Below are positions 61,345 to 64,000 of a stretch of 64,000 nt of DNA, piece by piece (within the stretch, counting starts at the first letter, position 1; each line of letters opens with the position of its first letter). The position numbers and the translations under genes were made by a program. The stretch is from Cloeon dipterum (taxonomy: Eukaryota; Arthropoda; Insecta; Ephemeroptera; Baetidae). Location of the stretch: assembly GCF_949628265.1 (NCBI RefSeq), contig NC_088788.1, positions 15,190,001 to 15,254,000 on the forward strand. The letters run 5' to 3'. Below the pieces are notes generated by a model. The model saw nothing but the letters and a program-made list of their open reading frames with translations, was not told where the DNA came from and did no database searches.

Positions 61345-61907
61345 CCTCAGCAAACACGCTCGCTCTCGCGCGAGAACCGCCAGAAACTGACTATAGGAAT
61401 AGCGGTACACTCAACATCTCACTCCCTGCCGCCGTCGCCGCAGCCTCGCAACAGCGTTTTTTTGGAGGTTATATGCACGAAAAGTTTAAGTCACTGCACT
61501 GCAGGAGAGCCGAATTTATGCTTGCTCTCCAGAGGTCAAAGCCGCCTCCATACATTAATAATTGCTTTACGGGATTCATCCTCTTAAGCCCAGACGTGAA
61601 AAAAATCCAGATATTAATGACTTAAAAGCGTGCGATGACTGGACACAGTTGAGCAAGACTGAAAGCTAAGTTGCTCTGCTAGGACGGGCCATCTGGCTAG
61701 AGGCGCAAGAGTAAAATGCATCATTCTGCAACACTTTTCCCTTTATTCAAGAGCGCGAAACGACCCAATTGCAAACGTGAGCCGTTTGCTCTTCAATTAT
61801 CTTATATCTTATAAGGTATATAGCAGGCCTGCTAATTGCAGCCGCGCTGGCCACAGCTTACAGCACGCGGCGAAAGTGTTTTTGCTTTGTAAACAGCCAG
61901 TTCACTC
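61345..61907. other. Lipase B promoter and lipase C 3' flank
   Basis: The minus strand upstream of lipase B carries a weak TATA-like CATATAAC near 61470. A lipase C poly(A) signal (AATAAA on the minus strand) lies at 61747-61742. No gene is seen. Confidence 0.4.
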
Positions 61908-63891
61908 TCACTGTTCGACATCTCCTCGTCGGCTTGAGTTCCTCGAAGACAGGTACTTCTCCTCGACCTCCGGAAGGTCGATTCCCAGGGCGTATGGACG
62001 CGCCATGCCGGTGTCAACCATAAAAACCCCTCGAGCCCTGTAAAACAGTTTGTATGAAAGCACGATGAAAAATGAAAATTAGAGGCTGGATTATCTATAC
62101 CCTTTTTTAAAAATTAGATAGACTTAAAAAAATAAAAATGACGGATTATTTGAAATTTTTGTTGTTCGTTTTTTACATATCAATTTTCCTGTCAATAATA
62201 TCAGTGGGATGGGGATTCCATAATTTATTTATACAGTTCATATAGAGTTTTTGTGGATTTAAAAAAGATTGAAGGTCACATTCAGTTGGTTTCACTGGCA
62301 AATTTGGAATATTTTTAACAAGAATAAATCGCGATCTGGAATTTTCCTTTGTCTGAAAATATTTCCAAGAGCTTTGGAAATTATCAACTGACTTCATAGC
62401 GGCAGGCTATAAAATGTGTGGAGAGGGGATTGATGCTGCGAAAACCCAAGCGTCTCTTTCTTCAAGAACAACAGAATGAATAAAGACATAATCCAACAAA
62501 ATTAATATTGTATTTTTCAGCTTGGTTTTCGTGAATATTGCTTTGAAAATCAACAACGGTCAAAAATATAAATCAATCTCAACCGCAAAATAATTAAAAA
62601 TGAGAGGAACTTTACTTTCCTTGTACCCATGAGAAGCAGGAAGTTAATTTTTATACCTGGATAATTTATCTAAAATATCATCACTAACAAATACGAAATA
62701 CCTTCAGAGCACATTCCATATAATCCCGTGTTAAATTTATTTTCATTCTGACGATTTCATTCCTTTTTAAAACATCATTAAACTTAGCTGTGTAATTTCC
62801 CTTGGGTAAATAGATCTAGACATCTTGTCAAGAAATTTCAAAATGAATTTTTAATTAGAATTCATGCCTATAAGAGCTCGTTTTATCATAAATTTTGTTT
62901 GGCGAGTTTAATAAAAAAATTGTCTAAAAAGGAGGGGAATAGCTGAGCTGTGTTTGTAAAGGAAAGCCACTTATTGCTGCCGCTGGCGTCATAAAAACGA
63001 GGCGGATAAATTTTTGTGGTGGAAGAATTTTTACGGTTAAATACACCATTTTCTTGTGACGTAACCTTGACCAATCACTACGTAAACATCAATTTTCACA
63101 ATTAAAAATATAAAAACGTGTTCAAGATTTTAACAGTTAACAATACATGAGTTTATTGAGCCGGATTTATTTAAGATCAAAGCTGCATAGAAAATATTTT
63201 TTGTGCGAATTCTCCAATTATATTCGATCTAAATATTTCAAACTATGTTGATTAAGGAAAGTTTAACCTGAATCATGATTGCTTAAAGTACTGACGTCGT
63301 ATAGTTTAATGGATATTGTCATAATATATCAGAGTTCAACGCTCGTTAATCATTGTTGTGGCCGATTTAAAACATTATAACAACCAAGCTCAAAAGAAAA
63401 TGATTTTTAATGGTGAAATCGTGATGACTACTTTTTTAAATATTAAAATAAAAAATATTGTTGACGTACGTCATTGGACAAAACTCGCCCATGACGATGG
63501 AGTCCTTCCTGGCGATGGTCTCGTTGCACCAGCCGGCGGCGTAGTAAAGGAAGCTGCGGCAGGGGTAGCCAAAAAAGCCCTTGGTGCCCTCCTCGATGGA
63601 CTCGGCAAAGTAGGCAGGCGCCATCAGGTGGCTGCACAGCGCCGGCTTCTCACCTGCGAAAGGACAAGAGTGGCGAGTTGGGAGGTACGGACGGTAGAGG
63701 GAAACACTCACTGTGGTCGCACGCCGGCTGCGTCGAGCCGCCGTTGACGTAGAAGTCGGCGTGGCCCACGTTGCCCAGCTTGCCTAGCTGCCCAGCGTTC
63801 GTGTGCACCACGTCGACGAAGCGTGCGTCCGACTGGTCCAGCCGCCACGAGCGGTTTAGCGATTGGAAAAATGGCAAAGCGGGGTCCAGAC
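61908..63891 (-). CDS. Secreted pancreatic-lipase-family protein C, 3' part only
   Basis: Exons 63891-63712, 63653-63470 and 62037-61908 encode the last 163 aa; the rest lies upstream, beyond the window. The first visible exon begins at the catalytic Asp (GLDPALP), matching exon 5 of lipases A and B in phase. The catalytic His is in LCSHLMAPAYF. Here the C-terminal exon reads TARGVFMVDTGMARPYALG, the pancreatic-lipase-type end of the catalytic domain. It lacks the FGD-x-RCC tail of A and B, so C is the more divergent, perhaps more ancestral, paralogue. The long last intron (1.4 kb) was bridged by phase and family match. Confidence 0.82.
62038..63469 (-). other. Lipase C last intron
   Basis: AT-rich phase 2 intron, GTACGT donor. 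Nothing else is recognised in it. Confidence 0.65.
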
Positions 63892-64000
63892 CTCACAATA
63901 AAAATACTATATTATGTGATTTGACAAAATATGAAGATTTGTTAGCACGTGTACACATTATACAAAAATTTTGTTAGTGTAAAAATTTATCGAAATACCT
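63892..64000 (-). other. Lipase C intron running off the window
   Basis: AT-rich sequence upstream of the acceptor at 63892. The remaining exons of the gene lie beyond the window end. Confidence 0.6.

Noticed and set aside
1-64000. CRISPR arrays, bacterial operons, tRNA or rRNA genes
   Set aside because: No regularly spaced repeats, no Shine-Dalgarno-led gene strings, and no cloverleaf or rRNA signature were seen. The gene structure is eukaryotic throughout.

Overview
This window is animal nuclear DNA, almost certainly from an insect. GC-rich exons sit in AT-rich introns, and splice sites are canonical GT/AG. The gene set includes an insect-type carcinine/organic-cation transporter and a tandem cluster of secreted pancreatic-family lipases. 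I cannot fix the species; nothing points to bacterial, plasmid or viral DNA. All gene models were assembled by hand from reading-frame continuity, splice consensus and intron phase, and every multi-exon total given here divides by three.

Layout. Positions 1-7308 hold no recognisable gene; a CpG-rich block (about 5750-6240) and a long inverted repeat (6825-7008) sit upstream of the first gene. Plus strand 7309-34853: a whirlin/Dyschronic (dysc) homologue with 17 coding exons and three PDZ domains, plus a 9-nt in-frame microexon in PDZ1, two possible early 3' ends, and a minus-strand coding-like patch inside its largest intron. A long putative 3'UTR follows, to about 37600. Plus strand 39015-42140: gamma-glutamyl hydrolase (7 exons, 328 aa). 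Plus strand 42803-45458: COX15 heme A synthase (6 exons, 403 aa). Minus strand 51523-45941, convergent with COX15: an SLC22-family transporter resembling insect CarT (11 exons, 665 aa). Minus strand 53318-52385: an unrecognised Cys-rich protein with two hydrophobic segments (5' end not found). Minus strand 56309-53884, 61344-56830 and 63891-61908: three head-to-tail lipase paralogues A (379 aa), B (391 aa) and C (its 5' part lies beyond the window).

The genes do not form one pathway. Whirlin/dysc is a neuronal PDZ scaffold, CarT-like proteins import carcinine in photoreceptors, COX15 makes heme A for cytochrome oxidase, gamma-glutamyl hydrolase trims folate polyglutamates, and the lipases are secreted enzymes. 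The most interesting signals are the PDZ1 microexon, the Cys-rich N-terminal region of the dysc homologue, the nested coding-like patch with two frame switches, the foldback element in a transporter intron, and the unrecognised two-segment membrane gene.
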